Counted from the stretch's first letter, positions 36,591 to 47,363 are shown. The stretch is 64,000 nt of DNA from Roseiconus nitratireducens (GCF_008629675.1 NZ_VWOX01000004.1:1-64000); one strand, 5' to 3'. Notes: generated by a model not told the origin, from the sequence alone. Made by a program: numbers and translations.

Positions 36591-39500
36591 CTATTCGCGT
36601 GTGATCGTCTCGTCCAGGTTCAAAATGACCCGGCACAGGAGCGTCCAGGCGGCCAGTTCGTCGGCCTCCAGCCCCGCCAGGTCCAGCGGTCCAGCGGCGG
36701 ACAGGATCTCCTCCGGGGAAAGCTCACCGGCCGCGACCCGCTTTTTCTGCTGCCGCAAAAACTCCCGCAGCACGCTTGCTTCGTCATCGCTGGGAGCACG
36801 TTGCAAACAACGCTCGAATGCAAACGCGACTCGCTGTGCGTCCGTGTCGGCATCCTGTTGGCGAAGCGTCATCGACGCCAGGGCGACACAGCATTCCAGG
36901 AACAGCGGTTCATTCAGGGAAGTCAATGCCTGCATCGGGGTATTCGAACGACTTCGGCGGACGCAGGAAACGTTTCCAGGCACGGCGTCGAAGTTTTCAA
37001 GCATCGGGTAGGGAACACTCCGGAACCGAAACGTGTACAGGGCGCGACGATAGCGTTGTTCGCCTTCGGCAACGTCCCACACTTTCGGTCCGTAGCTGAC
37101 CGGAGGTTGAAACAGAAACTCCGGCGCGGGCGGATAGACACTGCGTCCTCCGACGGATCGGTTGAGCAGGCCGCTGGCGGCCAGCGTGATGTCGCGCACG
37201 GTCTCGGCCGGAACACGAAAACGTGCTCCGCGTGCGAGCCACCGGTTGTAAGGATCCACCTGGGCCAAGTGCGGCGAAACATCAGAAGATTGTGCGTACG
37301 TCGCGGAACTGACGATCAATCGATGCAGATGCTTCAGGCTCCATCGATTCTCCATCAATTCCACGGCCAGATAATCCAACAGTTCCGGATGCGACGGCGG
37401 GGCACTTTGCGTTCCCAAATCATCACTGGTTTCGACCAGCCCGACTCCGAAGTAGGCCTGCCACACGCGGTTGACGATCGACCGTGCCGTGGTGGGCGAG
37501 CGTGGTGATACCAGCCACCGAGCAAAGCGTAGCCGGGCCGGATCCGTATCGTTGTCCATGGCGTGCAAGAACTCCGGCACGCCGGGCTGGACCGGATGAA
37601 CGGGGCTGAGAAAATCGCCCCGCTTCAGCAAGGACGTGACGCGCGGTTGCTCGCGTTTCGCCAACGTCAGTTGCGTCGTCCCATGCGGATGCGACTTCCA
37701 TGCCGCTTCGATCTCGCGGTTCCAAGGCTCAGCTTCGTCAACGGTCTTCCGCCACTGGGCGAAAGCGGTCGACCAATCATCGTCGGACCATTGCTCGGGC
37801 GACGTTTGCAGGACTTCTTGGACCTGGATCGGTAACGGATCAAAGTCGGGAATGCCATCACCGGTCAGCGAAAGCTTGAATCGTCCGATGTTGAAAGTCT
37901 GGTTGTCGTCGCTGTTCCAACCGCCGTGGCGCTGCGCCAGATGCACAACGACAATGGCATGCTGATCCGACGGAATCTCGATCGGCTGGTCAATCTGGAA
38001 CCACGCCGTTTGCCCGACGTTGCTCAGCGGCGACCCGACGTCGTTCGTCCATGCCGTGGTTTCGTCACCGTCGATTGCCAGTTCGATCCCGCCGACCACT
38101 CGCTTGGTGTCTTTCTTGTTGTCGTACTGCGGTTTCAAATCAGCCATCGCCGGAGATCGATCGGCCACCGCCCGCTTCAGCTTGAGAGGGAGCAGCTTGT
38201 CCGGTTCGCCCGACAGGGCGTACTGGGCCGTGAACTCGCTCAGCCCCCAAGTACCATCAACGCTCCGTCCGGGACCGCCCCGTGGCAGGTCCGGGTGCGT
38301 CAACAGTTGCAGTCGCAACCCGGTCAACCGCTCGCCCCGAAACGTTGCCGTCATCTGAGGCTTGAAATTGGTGGGCGCGTATCCTTGGCACAGGTACGAC
38401 CCATCCGGTTGCGGCAGGAACTTCTGGCCGCCGAGAGTCCGATCCAGAAACTCCAGCTCCGGGGTTTGCCAATCCGGCTCGACTCGCTGGGCGTTTCTCG
38501 CGGCCCAACGTTTCAGTTGTTCCCGCCAGTCTGGTATGGCTTGCTTGATTTCGCATTCCAGGGCGTCAACACGGTCGAGCACCTGACGGCGTTGTTGCTG
38601 TTGCAGGTCGGTGTAGACCGGAACGATAGCGTCGTGAGTGTTGTTTAAGAACGCGAACATCCCGTAATACTCTTCCTGCGTCAGCGGATCGTATTTATGG
38701 GAGTGGCATTGGGCGCACTGTATGGTCAAACCCAACACGGATTTTCCGATGGCGTCCATGCGGTCATACATGGCTTCCATCCGAAACTGCTCCGGATCGG
38801 CGCCGCCTTCCTCGTTGACCATCGAATTGCGCAAGAAGCCGGTGGCGACGCGTTCGTCCTGGCTGGCGTCGGGCAGCAGATCGCCGGCGATCTGACAGAC
38901 GATGAAGTCGTCGTAGGGTCGATCCTGGTTGAAAGAATCGATGACCCAATCCCGATAGAACCAGGATTCCCGCGGCTTGTCTTTCTCATAACCGTCGGAG
39001 TCCGCATAGCGGGCCGCGTCCAGCCACCATCGCGCCCAGCGTTCGCCAAAGTGTTGCGACTGCAATAACTCCGCAATCAGTTGCTCCTTGGCGGCTTCGC
39101 CCTGGGATCGCAGACGCTGCTCCCAGGCATCGACCCAGTCCGGGTCAGGCGGCAATCCGATCAAGTCCAATGCCAACCGACGGATCAACGTCCGCTCACT
39201 GGCTGGTGGAGAGGGCTGTAAACCTCGCGACTGAAGCTGCGCCGCCACCAGCGAGTCGATCGGGTTTTTCACCCAGTGATCCAGCGGCGTGCTGGGGATC
39301 GGTGGCCGTTGCGGCGGAGCGAACGCCCAATGAGATTCGAAGGCAGCCCCCTGCTGGACCCACTGCCGCAACGTCTCAATTTGCTCGGCACTCAGCTCCT
39401 TTCCGGAATCCGGCGGCGGCATCCGCAAGTCCGAATCCGCCGAGGTGATGCGGGCCACCAATTCGCTTGCCGCGGCGTCGCCGGGTTCAATCACCGTCGC

Positions 39501-39725
39501 CGCCTGATCCGCGATGTCCAGACGCAGTCCTGCCTGGCGAGCCTCCTCGTCCGGGCCGTGGCAATGAAAACAGGCGTCCGAAAGAATCGGCCGAACATCG
39601 CTGTCAAAATCGATGCTGTCAGAATCGATGCTGTCAGAATCGATGCTGCCCTGGGCCAGGATGACGTTGTCGAAGAAAACGGCGACAAGCATCAGCCAGC
39701 AGGTGGGCAAAAGCCGAAAACGCAT
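36591..39725 (-). CDS. PSD1 and planctomycete cytochrome C domain-containing protein
   Basis: Exported protein of 1044 aa. Signal peptide at residues 1-25, then a repeated SDSID linker (about 27-43) encoded by 15-bp tandem repeats. The planctomycete cytochrome C domain follows, with C52-F-H-C-H56 and GPDEEARQAGLRLD. DUF1549 (PSCyt2) starts near LIRRLALDLIGLPPDPDWV and includes ARWWLDAARYADSDGYEKD and a second haem-type CAQCH in TIQCAQCHSHKYDP. A discoidin-like or beta-rich insert sits in the middle, and DUF1553 (PSD1) ends the protein (RSIVNRVWQAYFGVGLVE; VRRSRSNTPMQALTSLNEP). Its DUF1501 partner is 21 bp downstream. This is the canonical planctomycete pair; its role is unproven. Confidence 0.95.
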   Translation of the reverse strand: MRFRLLPTCWLMLVAVFFDNVILAQGSIDSDSIDSDSIDFDSDVRPILSDACFHCHGPDEEARQAGLRLDIADQAATVIEPGDAAASELVARITSADSDLRMPPPDSGKELSAEQIETLRQWVQQGAAFESHWAFAPPQRPPIPSTPLDHWVKNPIDSLVAAQLQSRGLQPSPPASERTLIRRLALDLIGLPPDPDWVDAWEQRLRSQGEAAKEQLIAELLQSQHFGERWARWWLDAARYADSDGYEKDKPRESWFYRDWVIDSFNQDRPYDDFIVCQIAGDLLPDASQDERVATGFLRNSMVNEEGGADPEQFRMEAMYDRMDAIGKSVLGLTIQCAQCHSHKYDPLTQEEYYGMFAFLNNTHDAIVPVYTDLQQQQRRQVLDRVDALECEIKQAIPDWREQLKRWAARNAQRVEPDWQTPELEFLDRTLGGQKFLPQPDGSYLCQGYAPTNFKPQMTATFRGERLTGLRLQLLTHPDLPRGGPGRSVDGTWGLSEFTAQYALSGEPDKLLPLKLKRAVADRSPAMADLKPQYDNKKDTKRVVGGIELAIDGDETTAWTNDVGSPLSNVGQTAWFQIDQPIEIPSDQHAIVVVHLAQRHGGWNSDDNQTFNIGRFKLSLTGDGIPDFDPLPIQVQEVLQTSPEQWSDDDWSTAFAQWRKTVDEAEPWNREIEAAWKSHPHGTTQLTLAKREQPRVTSLLKRGDFLSPVHPVQPGVPEFLHAMDNDTDPARLRFARWLVSPRSPTTARSIVNRVWQAYFGVGLVETSDDLGTQSAPPSHPELLDYLAVELMENRWSLKHLHRLIVSSATYAQSSDVSPHLAQVDPYNRWLARGARFRVPAETVRDITLAASGLLNRSVGGRSVYPPAPEFLFQPPVSYGPKVWDVAEGEQRYRRALYTFRFRSVPYPMLENFDAVPGNVSCVRRSRSNTPMQALTSLNEPLFLECCVALASMTLRQQDADTDAQRVAFAFERCLQRAPSDDEASVLREFLRQQKKRVAAGELSPEEILSAAGPLDLAGLEADELAAWTLLCRVILNLDETITRE
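39608..39652. repeat. 15-bp in-frame tandem repeat in the PSD1 gene
   Basis: AATCGATGCTGTCAG occurs at 39608-39622 and 39623-39637, with a near copy at 39638-39652. On the minus strand each unit encodes five residues of a Ser-Asp-Ser-Ile-Asp linker just after the signal peptide. Confidence 0.85.
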
Positions 39726-39878
39726 GGAGAATCGTCGTCAGGTGGGAGTGGAAGGCGGGACCAGCATTTTAACAGGCAAAACGACTCGTTCACGGGGGAA
39801 AGCGGCCGGATTGAGCATTCGGGCGAAACTGCGGACAATCCGGATCTGTCACGCCGTTTGCTCCAAAAATCACGCCCC

Positions 39879-40865
39879 ATGCGCATCGTCCTCTGCTACC
39901 CCGTCAACGAAAAGCACATCGCCCAGATCCAGGCGGCAGCCCCCGAATTTGAAGTCGTCAACGCCGGGCAAGAGCGGATCGACGAGCTGCTGCCAACGGC
40001 CGACATTTTCATCGGCCACGCCAAAGTGCCGGTGAATTGGGATCGCGTCCTGCAAGCCGGCCGGCTGCGATGGATCCAATCCTCCGCTGCCGGACTGGAT
40101 CACTGCCTGGTTCCGGGCGTGATCGCATCGGACGACATCGTCGTCAGCAGCGCGTCCGGTCTGTTCGCCCCGCAGGTCGCCGAACAGACGTTTTCGCTGC
40201 TGTTTGGCGTCCTCCGCCGGGCTCCCCTGTTTTTTCGCGCCGAGGCCAAGCGACAATTCGTCCGCCTGCCGACGGACGACCTGCGTGGAAAAACCGTCGG
40301 CATCGTCGGGCTGGGCGGCAACGGCCGCGAGATCGCCCGCATGCTCGCCCCCTGGCAAGTCCGTCTTGTTGCGACCGATTACTTCCCCGTCCAGCAACCC
40401 ACGGAAGTCGAACAGTTGTGGCCGGCGGAAGAATTGGACCGACTGTTGGCGGAAAGCGACATCGTGATTTTGACGCTTCCGCTCAATGACAACACGCGGG
40501 GACTGTTCGATCGGGAGCGATTCCAACAGATGCGTCCCGGCTCCTACCTGATCAACGTCGCCCGTGGCGGAATTGTGAAGGAAGCTGCGCTCGTCGATGC
40601 GCTGCAATCTGGACAGCTGGCCGGGGCCGGCTTGGACGTGACCGAGGTGGAACCGCTGCCACCGGACAGCGCCCTGTGGGACGACCCCAGTGTGATGATT
40701 TCACCGCACGTCGGCGCCCAATCCAGCCGCCGTGTCGACGACACGACGCGTCTGGTCTGCATCAACTTGCGTCGTTTCCAGGCGGGAGAACCGGTCTACA
40801 ACCGAGTCGATAAACAGCTCGGATTCCCTCATCCCTCCGCCATGTACCGCGGCCAAACGCAATGA
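39879..40865 (+). CDS. D-2-hydroxyacid dehydrogenase
   Basis: NAD-dependent dehydrogenase of 328 aa from the ATG at 39879 (MRIVLCYPVN). Residues 1-100 form the first part of the substrate domain. The nucleotide-binding Rossmann domain (about 103-285) has GLGGNG at 144-149 and an Asp (D167) for NAD ribose. The active-site trio is R229 in NVARGGIV, E258 in TEVEPLP and H277 in ISPHVGA. It should reduce a 2-keto acid or oxidise a D-2-hydroxy acid such as glyoxylate, hydroxypyruvate or phosphoglycerate; the sequence does not decide which. The longer frame from 39276 overlaps the opposite-strand cytochrome gene and is spurious. The stop is embedded in a 24-bp tandem repeat. Confidence 0.93.
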   Translation: MRIVLCYPVNEKHIAQIQAAAPEFEVVNAGQERIDELLPTADIFIGHAKVPVNWDRVLQAGRLRWIQSSAAGLDHCLVPGVIASDDIVVSSASGLFAPQVAEQTFSLLFGVLRRAPLFFRAEAKRQFVRLPTDDLRGKTVGIVGLGGNGREIARMLAPWQVRLVATDYFPVQQPTEVEQLWPAEELDRLLAESDIVILTLPLNDNTRGLFDRERFQQMRPGSYLINVARGGIVKEAALVDALQSGQLAGAGLDVTEVEPLPPDSALWDDPSVMISPHVGAQSSRRVDDTTRLVCINLRRFQAGEPVYNRVDKQLGFPHPSAMYRGQTQ

Positions 40866-40908
40866 GCGTAATGCGCCCGTCGACAATGAGCGTAGCGCGG
40901 CCATCGAC
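40861..40908. repeat. 24-bp tandem repeat at the dehydrogenase stop
   Basis: Two adjacent 24-bp copies, both starting AATGAGCGTA and ending TCGAC (40861-40884 and 40885-40908), with a decayed third start (AGCGAGTAG) at 40909. The dehydrogenase TGA (40863-40865) lies in the first copy. Confidence 0.8.
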
Positions 40909-40923
40909 AGCGAGTAGCACAAC

Positions 40924-41160
40924 ATGAGCAGCAGCAATCGGATTGCCGTTCCAGCCGACGGAGCCGTCTTCCGCGAAGACACTCCCGTCGGCCCCATCCG
41001 TCTGCCAGTCAAGGAACCGTCGTCGTTCATCGTGGAGTTCAACCGGATCTATGGGAAGACCGGCATGCGGTTGAAATGGCAGGTCAAATCCGGAGAACCA
41101 GGCGACACGATGTCAGCGCCACGTGCAAACGGAACGCCCGGCAATCGCCCATCGACTTAG
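40924..41160 (+). CDS. Hypothetical small protein
   Basis: An open frame of 78 aa beginning MSSSNRIAVPADGAVFREDT. The first about 60 residues have amino acid composition and third-position GC like neighbouring genes, with a plausible small beta-rich pattern (SSFIVEFNRIYGKTGMRLKW). The last about 18 residues look like random read-through. It sits in the gap between the dehydrogenase and purN, right after the 24-bp repeats. I recognise no family, and it could be non-coding. Confidence 0.35.
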   Translation: MSSSNRIAVPADGAVFREDTPVGPIRLPVKEPSSFIVEFNRIYGKTGMRLKWQVKSGEPGDTMSAPRANGTPGNRPST

Positions 41161-41211
41161 CCAACGTCGTTCAAGGACGCGGTTCCAACCCTCCGGCGAG
41201 GAGGGACTTGA

Positions 41212-41802
41212 TCAAGATTCGCCCAACGTCCGCAATGCCGCTGGCAACGCCTGGCACTCCTGTTCGAACACCCGAGCGGCCAACGTCTCGGGCGTGTCCG
41301 CGGGAAGCACGTCGCAGGCGCGTTGCAGAATGATTGGCCCGTGGTCGTATTCGTTGTCGACAAAATGCACGGTGCAACCGCTGATCGTCACCCCGCGGTT
41401 TAAGGCCGCCGCGTGGACCCTGGGGCCGTACATGCCCTTGCCGCCAAACGCGGGCAGCAGCGAGGGATGGATGTTGATCACGCGTTGATGAAAGTCCTGG
41501 GGGATCAGGACGTGTTTCAGGAACCCGGCCATCACGACGTAGCGTGCACCGCATTCCCGAACGGGCTGGAACATTGCCTCGCTGTAATCGTCGTCATTGA
41601 AATCCGTTTTGCGGACGACACGCGTCGGGATCCCATCGTTTCGGGCAATCTCCAACCCGCGCACCCCCTTTCGGCTGCTGATCACCAACCGCACGTCGAT
41701 CGGCAGTCCATGCTCGTCGCGATGACGCAACAGATTCTCCAACGTGCGGCCACCGCCGCTGAGGAAGACGGCGATCGGCAAACGGTCTTGTGGCTGCGTC
41801 AT
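41212..41802 (-). CDS. purN: Phosphoribosylglycinamide formyltransferase
   Basis: Third step of purine synthesis: transfers a formyl group from 10-formyltetrahydrofolate to glycinamide ribonucleotide. The 196-aa length is normal for PurN. Visible motifs are VFLSGGGRTLENLL (ribonucleotide phosphate loop), VVMAGFLKHV, the catalytic NIHPSLLPAFGGKGMYG with Asn and His, and VDNEYDHGPII carrying the catalytic Asp. The start ATG shares one nucleotide with the ileS stop (overlap at 41802), so translation is probably coupled to ileS, which lies upstream. Other pur genes are not in the window. Confidence 0.95.
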   Translation of the reverse strand: MTQPQDRLPIAVFLSGGGRTLENLLRHRDEHGLPIDVRLVISSRKGVRGLEIARNDGIPTRVVRKTDFNDDDYSEAMFQPVRECGARYVVMAGFLKHVLIPQDFHQRVINIHPSLLPAFGGKGMYGPRVHAAALNRGVTISGCTVHFVDNEYDHGPIILQRACDVLPADTPETLAARVFEQECQALPAALRTLGES

Positions 41803-44800
41803 CAGACCGGCACCTTGGCGACAAACACCTGGCCGTGCTCCGAATCGGCTGGCTGAACGGAATCCATCGGCCCCACGTCCAGCGAATCGGCCAGCGTCTC
41901 GTCACAGATCATTTCGCGATGATCTTGCAACGCCTGGCGGACCTCGTCGGATCCGGCATCGATCGACACCTGAATGCGATCGGTATATTGGCAGTCGATC
42001 GCCTTGCGTTGATTCTGGATGGCGCGAATCAGATCCTTGGCGATCCCTTCCCGCTGCAACTCGGGCGTGACTTCTGTGTTGAGCACCACGACACACCCCA
42101 CGCCCTGCGCCGCGGCCCATCCGTCCTTGGCCTGCAAACGCACCTCGATGTCTTCATTGTCCAGCTCGATTTCGCCATCGGCCAGCGCTAGCGTGACACG
42201 GCCGTTGGCCTGCAGTTCAGCCAACAACTGATTCCCGTCAGCCTGGGCCAAAGCCTTTTTCACGGCGGGCACCTGCTTTCCGACCTTGGGTCCCAGCCGT
42301 TTGAAGTTCGGAACCACCGCGTATTGCACGTACTGATCACCCTGCGTGGTGTAGTGAACCTGCTTGACGTTCAACTCTTCACGAATCAAGGCGTCATGGT
42401 TCTGCAGCCAGGCGATTTGCGTGTCATCGGTCAAAATGACGGTGACCTCGGCCAGCGGCAGCCGCACCTTCAACTTTTCGCTGGCCCGTGCCGCCCGGCC
42501 CAACGACGCGATCTCGCGAAGCAGTCGCATGGACTGGGACAGGGAGGTGTCGATCCGGTCCCGATCGGACTCGGGAAAGTCGCACAGATGCACGCTGGGC
42601 AACGTGGCACCGGCGAACGGTTCGGTCAGTTGCCGCCAGAGTGTGTCCGCGAGAAACGGCGTGAACGGCGCCGCCAATTTCGTCAATTCAAGCAACGTTT
42701 CGTACAACGTCCAATACGCATCGTGCTTGTCTTGGGACTGCGCTTCGGCGGCCCAGAACCGATCGCGACTGCGGCGCACGTACCAGTTGCTCAATCCGTC
42801 CAGCAGGCCGGTGATCGCCTGGCAGGCGTTGTAGTTGTCCAGCGCATCCATCCGCTCGATCACGGTCGCAATCGTCTGATTCAACTCCGACAGAATCCAT
42901 CGATCGATCTCGCTGCGCTGCGACGCGGGACGATACTTGGGGGCCGAAGCCAGGGAGGCCGGTTTCAGCTGATCATCGGCCTGCGAAGCGTCACGAGGAT
43001 CGAACCCGTCAATCTCGGCGTAGATGGTGAAAAAGCTGAACGTGTTCCACAGTCGCAGCAGGAATTCGGGGATCGAATCCTTGATCGACTGCTCCGCGTA
43101 GATGATCGAATTCCACGGCGCCTGATTGGCGAACAAGTACCATCGCAACGCGTCGGCACCGTACCGGTCAAAGATCTCCTCCGGGCTGCGATAGTTCCGC
43201 AGGCTCTTGGACATCTTCCCGATTTGCTTGGTGAACTTTTTGTCCGGATACTCTTTGGTCTCGGATTCCTCCAACAGAATCGTCTTTTTCTTGTCCTTGT
43301 CTTCGCTTTCCCACCACTGCGAAAGCATCAACCCCAGCACGATGCAGTTGCGAAACGGCAGGGGATAGTCCTGGTCGCGACAAAGGTCCGCGACGGCATC
43401 CGATTCGCAACCGGGCTCGCTGAGATCGGCGCCGGGACCGAACAGCATCGTCGCAATTGCCAGCTGGCTGTAGAACCAACCCCGCGTCTGGTCGATGGCC
43501 TCGCTGATGAAGTCCGCCGGAAACTGGGATCGGAATTCGGATTCGTTCTGGTGCGGCCATCCCCACTGGGCGAACGGCATTGCGCCGCTGTCGTACCAGC
43601 AATCGATGACCTCGCTGACGCGACGCATGCGTGCCCCTTCGGCGAACGGAGACGCGTAGGTGACTTCGTCGATGTAGGGCTTGTGGACCCGCAGGTCGTC
43701 GACCAGATCGGGATTTTCGGCTTTGGCCTTGTCCCACACTTCGGTGCCGGTAACGCCCGGTTTGGAAAGCAATTCGTCGTAGCTTTCGATCGCTTCCATA
43801 CGGCCCGTTTCCTGACAGACCCAGATCGGTAGCGGCGTCCCCCAGAATCGCTCGCGGGACAACGCCCAATCGACATTGGACTCCAGAAAGTTTCCAAATC
43901 GACCGTCCCGGATGTGTTCCGGCTGCCATCCGATCTGAGAGTTATTCTTCAGCATCAGATCGCGAAACTTGGTCGTTCGAATGAACCAGCTGCGGCGTGG
44001 GTACTGGATCAACGGATCCTGTTCGGCCCGCCAACAAAACGGGTAGTCGTGCAGGTATTGCTCCTGGAAGAACAACAGGCCGCGTTCCTTCAAATCGCGC
44101 GTGATCGGCTTGTCAGCATCTTTGACCCACAATCCGATCCAAGCCTCCGGGACCGCTTCGGTGAACTTGCCGTCGGGCCCGACCGCACAGAGCAGTTCGG
44201 GCTGCTGGCCTTCGACAAATCGACGCCGTTGTTGGTCGTAGACTTCATAGTCGACTTCACCAAAGGCCGATGCCTGGTGAACGATCCCTGAACCGCTGTC
44301 GGTGGTGACGAAGTCGGCCGCAACGATGTGCCAGAAGTGATGCGCCGACGTCTGTTTCCCCTCGGGTTGAATGAGCTGGCCGCTGGGATCTCCCAATGCA
44401 TCGCGGTAACCGTCAAACGGTGGCAAGTAACGCAGACCAACCAGTTCGCTGCCCGGACACGTCTGCAGTGTTTCCAGTTGAACCTTGGCTTTCTCGGCAA
44501 GCTTGTCGACCAACGCCGAAGCGAGGTACAGCTCCTGACCGGACTCGGAATCCCTGACCAGCGAGTACTCCAGGTCCGGGTGCACCGCAGCGTACATGTT
44601 GCTCGGCAGAGTCCAGGGCGTCGTCGTCCAGACCAGCAAACTTCGTTCGGGGTGATCCACCAGCGGAAATCGCACGTAGACGCTGGGGTCCGCAACTTCG
44701 CGATACCCCTGGCCCACCTCGCCGCTGGACAACGCGGTGCCGCCCTGAGCCCACCACCAGACGATCTTGTGTCCCTGGTAGAGCAAGCCTCGCTGGAACA

Positions 44801-45314
44801 AGTTCTTCAGGCTCCACCAGACACTTTCCACGTAACTTTGATGGTACGTGACGTAGGCGTCATCCAGATCGACCCAAAACCCCAATCGCTCGGTCAACCG
44901 CTGCCACTGCTGCATGTACCGCCACACCGACTGCTGGCAGCGATGGATGAACGGCTCGATCCCGTACTGTTCGATCTCCTCCTTGCTGTGGATTCCCAGC
45001 TCCTTGCCGACCTCGACTTCCACCGGCAGACCGTGCGTGTCCCACCCCGCTTTGCGCTCGCAGCGAAAGCCTCGCATGGTCTTGTAACGCGGGAACACGT
45101 CCTTGATCGCGCGGGTTAAACAGTGCCCCGGGTGCGGCATGCCGTTGGCGGTCGGCGGGCCCTCAAAGAACACAAACGGCGGCGCGTCGGCCCTCCGCTG
45201 CAGCGATTTTTGGTAGATCTCGTTTTGCTGCCAAAACTCAAGAATCTTCTCTTCCAACTCCGGAAATTTGGGGCTGGCGGGGGCGGCGCGAAACGGGGCG
45301 GCGGTATCGGGCAT
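41802..45314 (-). CDS. ileS: Isoleucine--tRNA ligase
   Basis: Cytosolic class I aminoacyl-tRNA synthetase of 1170 aa, charging tRNA-Ile. The ATP-binding HIGH motif is H61-P-G-H64 in [13 protein letters not shown], and the KMSKS loop is intact at 700-704 ([20 protein letters not shown]). The connective editing domain lies between (about 190-400; [14 protein letters not shown] is typical of its threonine-rich region). The anticodon-binding domain follows KMSKS. The protein is longer than the E. coli type (about 940 aa) and lacks a C-terminal Cys cluster, consistent with the eukaryote-like IleS2 group; this subtype call is by pattern only. purN follows with a 1-nt overlap. Confidence 0.97.
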   Translation of the reverse strand: MPDTAAPFRAAPASPKFPELEEKILEFWQQNEIYQKSLQRRADAPPFVFFEGPPTANGMPHPGHCLTRAIKDVFPRYKTMRGFRCERKAGWDTHGLPVEVEVGKELGIHSKEEIEQYGIEPFIHRCQQSVWRYMQQWQRLTERLGFWVDLDDAYVTYHQSYVESVWWSLKNLFQRGLLYQGHKIVWWWAQGGTALSSGEVGQGYREVADPSVYVRFPLVDHPERSLLVWTTTPWTLPSNMYAAVHPDLEYSLVRDSESGQELYLASALVDKLAEKAKVQLETLQTCPGSELVGLRYLPPFDGYRDALGDPSGQLIQPEGKQTSAHHFWHIVAADFVTTDSGSGIVHQASAFGEVDYEVYDQQRRRFVEGQQPELLCAVGPDGKFTEAVPEAWIGLWVKDADKPITRDLKERGLLFFQEQYLHDYPFCWRAEQDPLIQYPRRSWFIRTTKFRDLMLKNNSQIGWQPEHIRDGRFGNFLESNVDWALSRERFWGTPLPIWVCQETGRMEAIESYDELLSKPGVTGTEVWDKAKAENPDLVDDLRVHKPYIDEVTYASPFAEGARMRRVSEVIDCWYDSGAMPFAQWGWPHQNESEFRSQFPADFISEAIDQTRGWFYSQLAIATMLFGPGADLSEPGCESDAVADLCRDQDYPLPFRNCIVLGLMLSQWWESEDKDKKKTILLEESETKEYPDKKFTKQIGKMSKSLRNYRSPEEIFDRYGADALRWYLFANQAPWNSIIYAEQSIKDSIPEFLLRLWNTFSFFTIYAEIDGFDPRDASQADDQLKPASLASAPKYRPASQRSEIDRWILSELNQTIATVIERMDALDNYNACQAITGLLDGLSNWYVRRSRDRFWAAEAQSQDKHDAYWTLYETLLELTKLAAPFTPFLADTLWRQLTEPFAGATLPSVHLCDFPESDRDRIDTSLSQSMRLLREIASLGRAARASEKLKVRLPLAEVTVILTDDTQIAWLQNHDALIREELNVKQVHYTTQGDQYVQYAVVPNFKRLGPKVGKQVPAVKKALAQADGNQLLAELQANGRVTLALADGEIELDNEDIEVRLQAKDGWAAAQGVGCVVVLNTEVTPELQREGIAKDLIRAIQNQRKAIDCQYTDRIQVSIDAGSDEVRQALQDHREMICDETLADSLDVGPMDSVQPADSEHGQVFVAKVPV

Positions 45315-45657
45315 CGTCAGCGGAATGGCTTGGATAGTCGGGGCGTGTGCCGAAAACGGAGGCGAGATTGTAGTGGGGATGCGGAATTGTTAGTAGAACG
45401 CCAATCGAAGCCCCACCGGGGGCCGGCTGCGGGCGTGAATCGAACGCTGGGTGGCCGGCGGCCGCCAGGAAAACCAGGGCACCGAGGGAATTGCCATTTG
45501 GACGCCTGGGCATCGCCATCCGAGAAAAAATCGCGGACAAAACGCCACCGAGAACCTCGCCGGCCATTTTGCCTCATCGTCACAGCCTTCCCTGCCGATA
45601 AACTTCCACAGGTGTCCTGGCTCAGGGTACCGGCGCGTCTTTCCAACGGCTGATTCC
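45315..45657. other. Intergenic region between ileS and the MlaE-type gene
   Basis: A 343-bp gap with divergent promoters expected. I found no T-box-like leader for ileS and no clear promoter boxes. Two long open frames cross it but are extensions of other frames. Confidence 0.4.
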
Positions 45658-46548
45658 ATGTCCCTGTCGGTCTCGACAACCAACGATCCGCCCCGCCAGC
45701 CGAACCACGGCCCGACGCCCTCGGTTCGAGACATGCTGTACGCCTGGGTGGTTCAGTGGGGGTCGGCCGTCGTGGCCGGAATCGAAACGACCGGGGACAT
45801 CGCCCTGTTCGCCTGGCGGATGCTGACCTGGTTGTTCACGCGGCTGCCCCAGCGGGGGACCTTGCTGGTGAATTTTTACCAGATCGGGGTGCTCAGCCTG
45901 CCCGTGGTCGCTTTGACGGGAACATTCATCGGGATGGTTCTGGCGGTCCAGAGCTACTACCAGTTTCACGCCATCGGGTTGGAGAGCCACTTGGGCGTGG
46001 TGATCAACACGTCGCTGGTGCGAGAACTCGGTCCGGTGCTGGCGGCGACCATGCTGGCCGGTCGCGTGGGCAGCGCGATGGCGGCGGTGCTGGGAACGAT
46101 GCGGGTGACCGAGCAGATCGATGCCCTGACGGCGATGGGGGCCGACCCGATTCACTACCTGGTCGTTCCCCGGTTTCTGGCCTGCATTTTATTGATCCCC
46201 GCCCTGACAATCATGGCGGACTTCATGGGAATTGTGGGGGGCTACTTTTACAGTGTGATCGTCTTGGAAATCGACCACGCGTCGTACCTGTCGCATTCCA
46301 GGGACGGAGTGGTCGGGTTCGACCTGTTCAGCGGCATTTTCAAAAGCGTCTTCTTCGGGGCGGTGATCGCGGTGATCAGTTGTTACCAGGGATTCCACTG
46401 CAAGCCCGGCGCCGAGGGCGTGGGGACGGCGGCCACGGCCGCGTTCGTGTACTCCTTTGTGATGATCCTGGCGATCGATCTGGTGCTGAACATCATTTTG
46501 GACAAGATCTATTTCGCGATGTATCCGGCGGGGGTTTCGATCCTGTGA
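45658..46548 (+). CDS. MlaE-family ABC transporter permease
   Basis: Inner-membrane permease of 296 aa from the ATG at 45658 ([10 protein letters not shown]). It has the MlaE/YrbE pattern: an amphipathic N-terminal helix, [20 protein letters not shown], the conserved [34 protein letters not shown], and about five membrane helices. It works with the ATPase and MCE protein encoded downstream to move phospholipids between the inner and outer membranes. The stop overlaps the GTG start of the ATPase gene (GTGA at 46545-46548). The frame extends upstream to 45451 without homology. No MlaC, MlaB or MlaA gene is present here. Confidence 0.93.
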   Translation: MSLSVSTTNDPPRQPNHGPTPSVRDMLYAWVVQWGSAVVAGIETTGDIALFAWRMLTWLFTRLPQRGTLLVNFYQIGVLSLPVVALTGTFIGMVLAVQSYYQFHAIGLESHLGVVINTSLVRELGPVLAATMLAGRVGSAMAAVLGTMRVTEQIDALTAMGADPIHYLVVPRFLACILLIPALTIMADFMGIVGGYFYSVIVLEIDHASYLSHSRDGVVGFDLFSGIFKSVFFGAVIAVISCYQGFHCKPGAEGVGTAATAAFVYSFVMILAIDLVLNIILDKIYFAMYPAGVSIL

Positions 46549-47363
46549 CCGCCCCGACACCCGACGACACGAAACAACTCCTGCAGGTCTCTGGGCTGCA
46601 CGTCGATTTCGACGGCCAAGAGATCTTGCGCGGAATCGATTTGACCATCGCCCGCGGGGAGACGGTGGCGATCATTGGCGAAAGTGGCTGTGGCAAAACC
46701 GTGTTGATGAAATCGTTGGTCGGACTGATCACCCCGACCGACGGCACCGTGGTGTTCGATGGTGAGAACCTGGCCAGGCTTTCGCCGGCCGAATTGAGTG
46801 ACCGGCGACGGCGCGTCGGATTCGTGTTCCAGAACGCCGCGCTCTTCGACAGCATGACCATCTTCGACAACGTGGCCTTTCCGATCCGACAATCGACTGA
46901 CGCGGACGATGACGAAATCCACCGCCGGGTGATGAAACATCTTAGCGAAGTGGGATTGCCCGAGCGCGTTGCGGAAAAACGTCCCAGCGAATTGAGCGGT
47001 GGAATGCGAAAGCGTGTCGGCATCGCCCGGGCCATCATCCTGCAACCCGAATTGGTCGTCTACGACGAACCGACCACGGGGCTGGATCCGATCATGAGTG
47101 ACGTCATCAACGAATTGATGCTGGACGTCCGCCGACGCTACCCGGTGACCAGCGTGATTGTGACCCACGACATGCGTACCGCCCAAAAAGTCGCCGACCG
47201 TGTGCTGATGTTTTACCCGCGGACTCGACTTTCGCCGGACGAACACCAGATTCTTTACGACGGCCCACCCCAAGGCCTGGAATCCGCGGCGGACCAACGC
47301 GTTCGCCAATTCGTCCGCGGTGAAGCGGGCGAGCGGATGACCGAAATGAGCGAATCCACTTAA
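46545..47363 (+). CDS. MlaF-family ABC transporter ATP-binding protein
   Basis: ATPase of 272 aa starting at a GTG that overlaps the permease stop by 4 nt, so it is translationally coupled. Walker A GESGCGKT (45-52), signature LSGGMRKR (150-157) and Walker B VVYDEP (171-176) followed by TTGLDP are all intact. The open frame extends far upstream to 45756, but that part is antisense-like Arg/Gly-rich read-through of the permease gene. It powers the lipid transport complex with the MlaE-type and MCE proteins. Confidence 0.93.
   Translation: MTAPTPDDTKQLLQVSGLHVDFDGQEILRGIDLTIARGETVAIIGESGCGKTVLMKSLVGLITPTDGTVVFDGENLARLSPAELSDRRRRVGFVFQNAALFDSMTIFDNVAFPIRQSTDADDDEIHRRVMKHLSEVGLPERVAEKRPSELSGGMRKRVGIARAIILQPELVVYDEPTTGLDPIMSDVINELMLDVRRRYPVTSVIVTHDMRTAQKVADRVLMFYPRTRLSPDEHQILYDGPPQGLESAADQRVRQFVRGEAGERMTEMSEST

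Noticed and set aside
42324..43832. A 502-aa plus-strand open frame
   Set aside because: It lies fully inside ileS on the other strand and has shadow-like composition.
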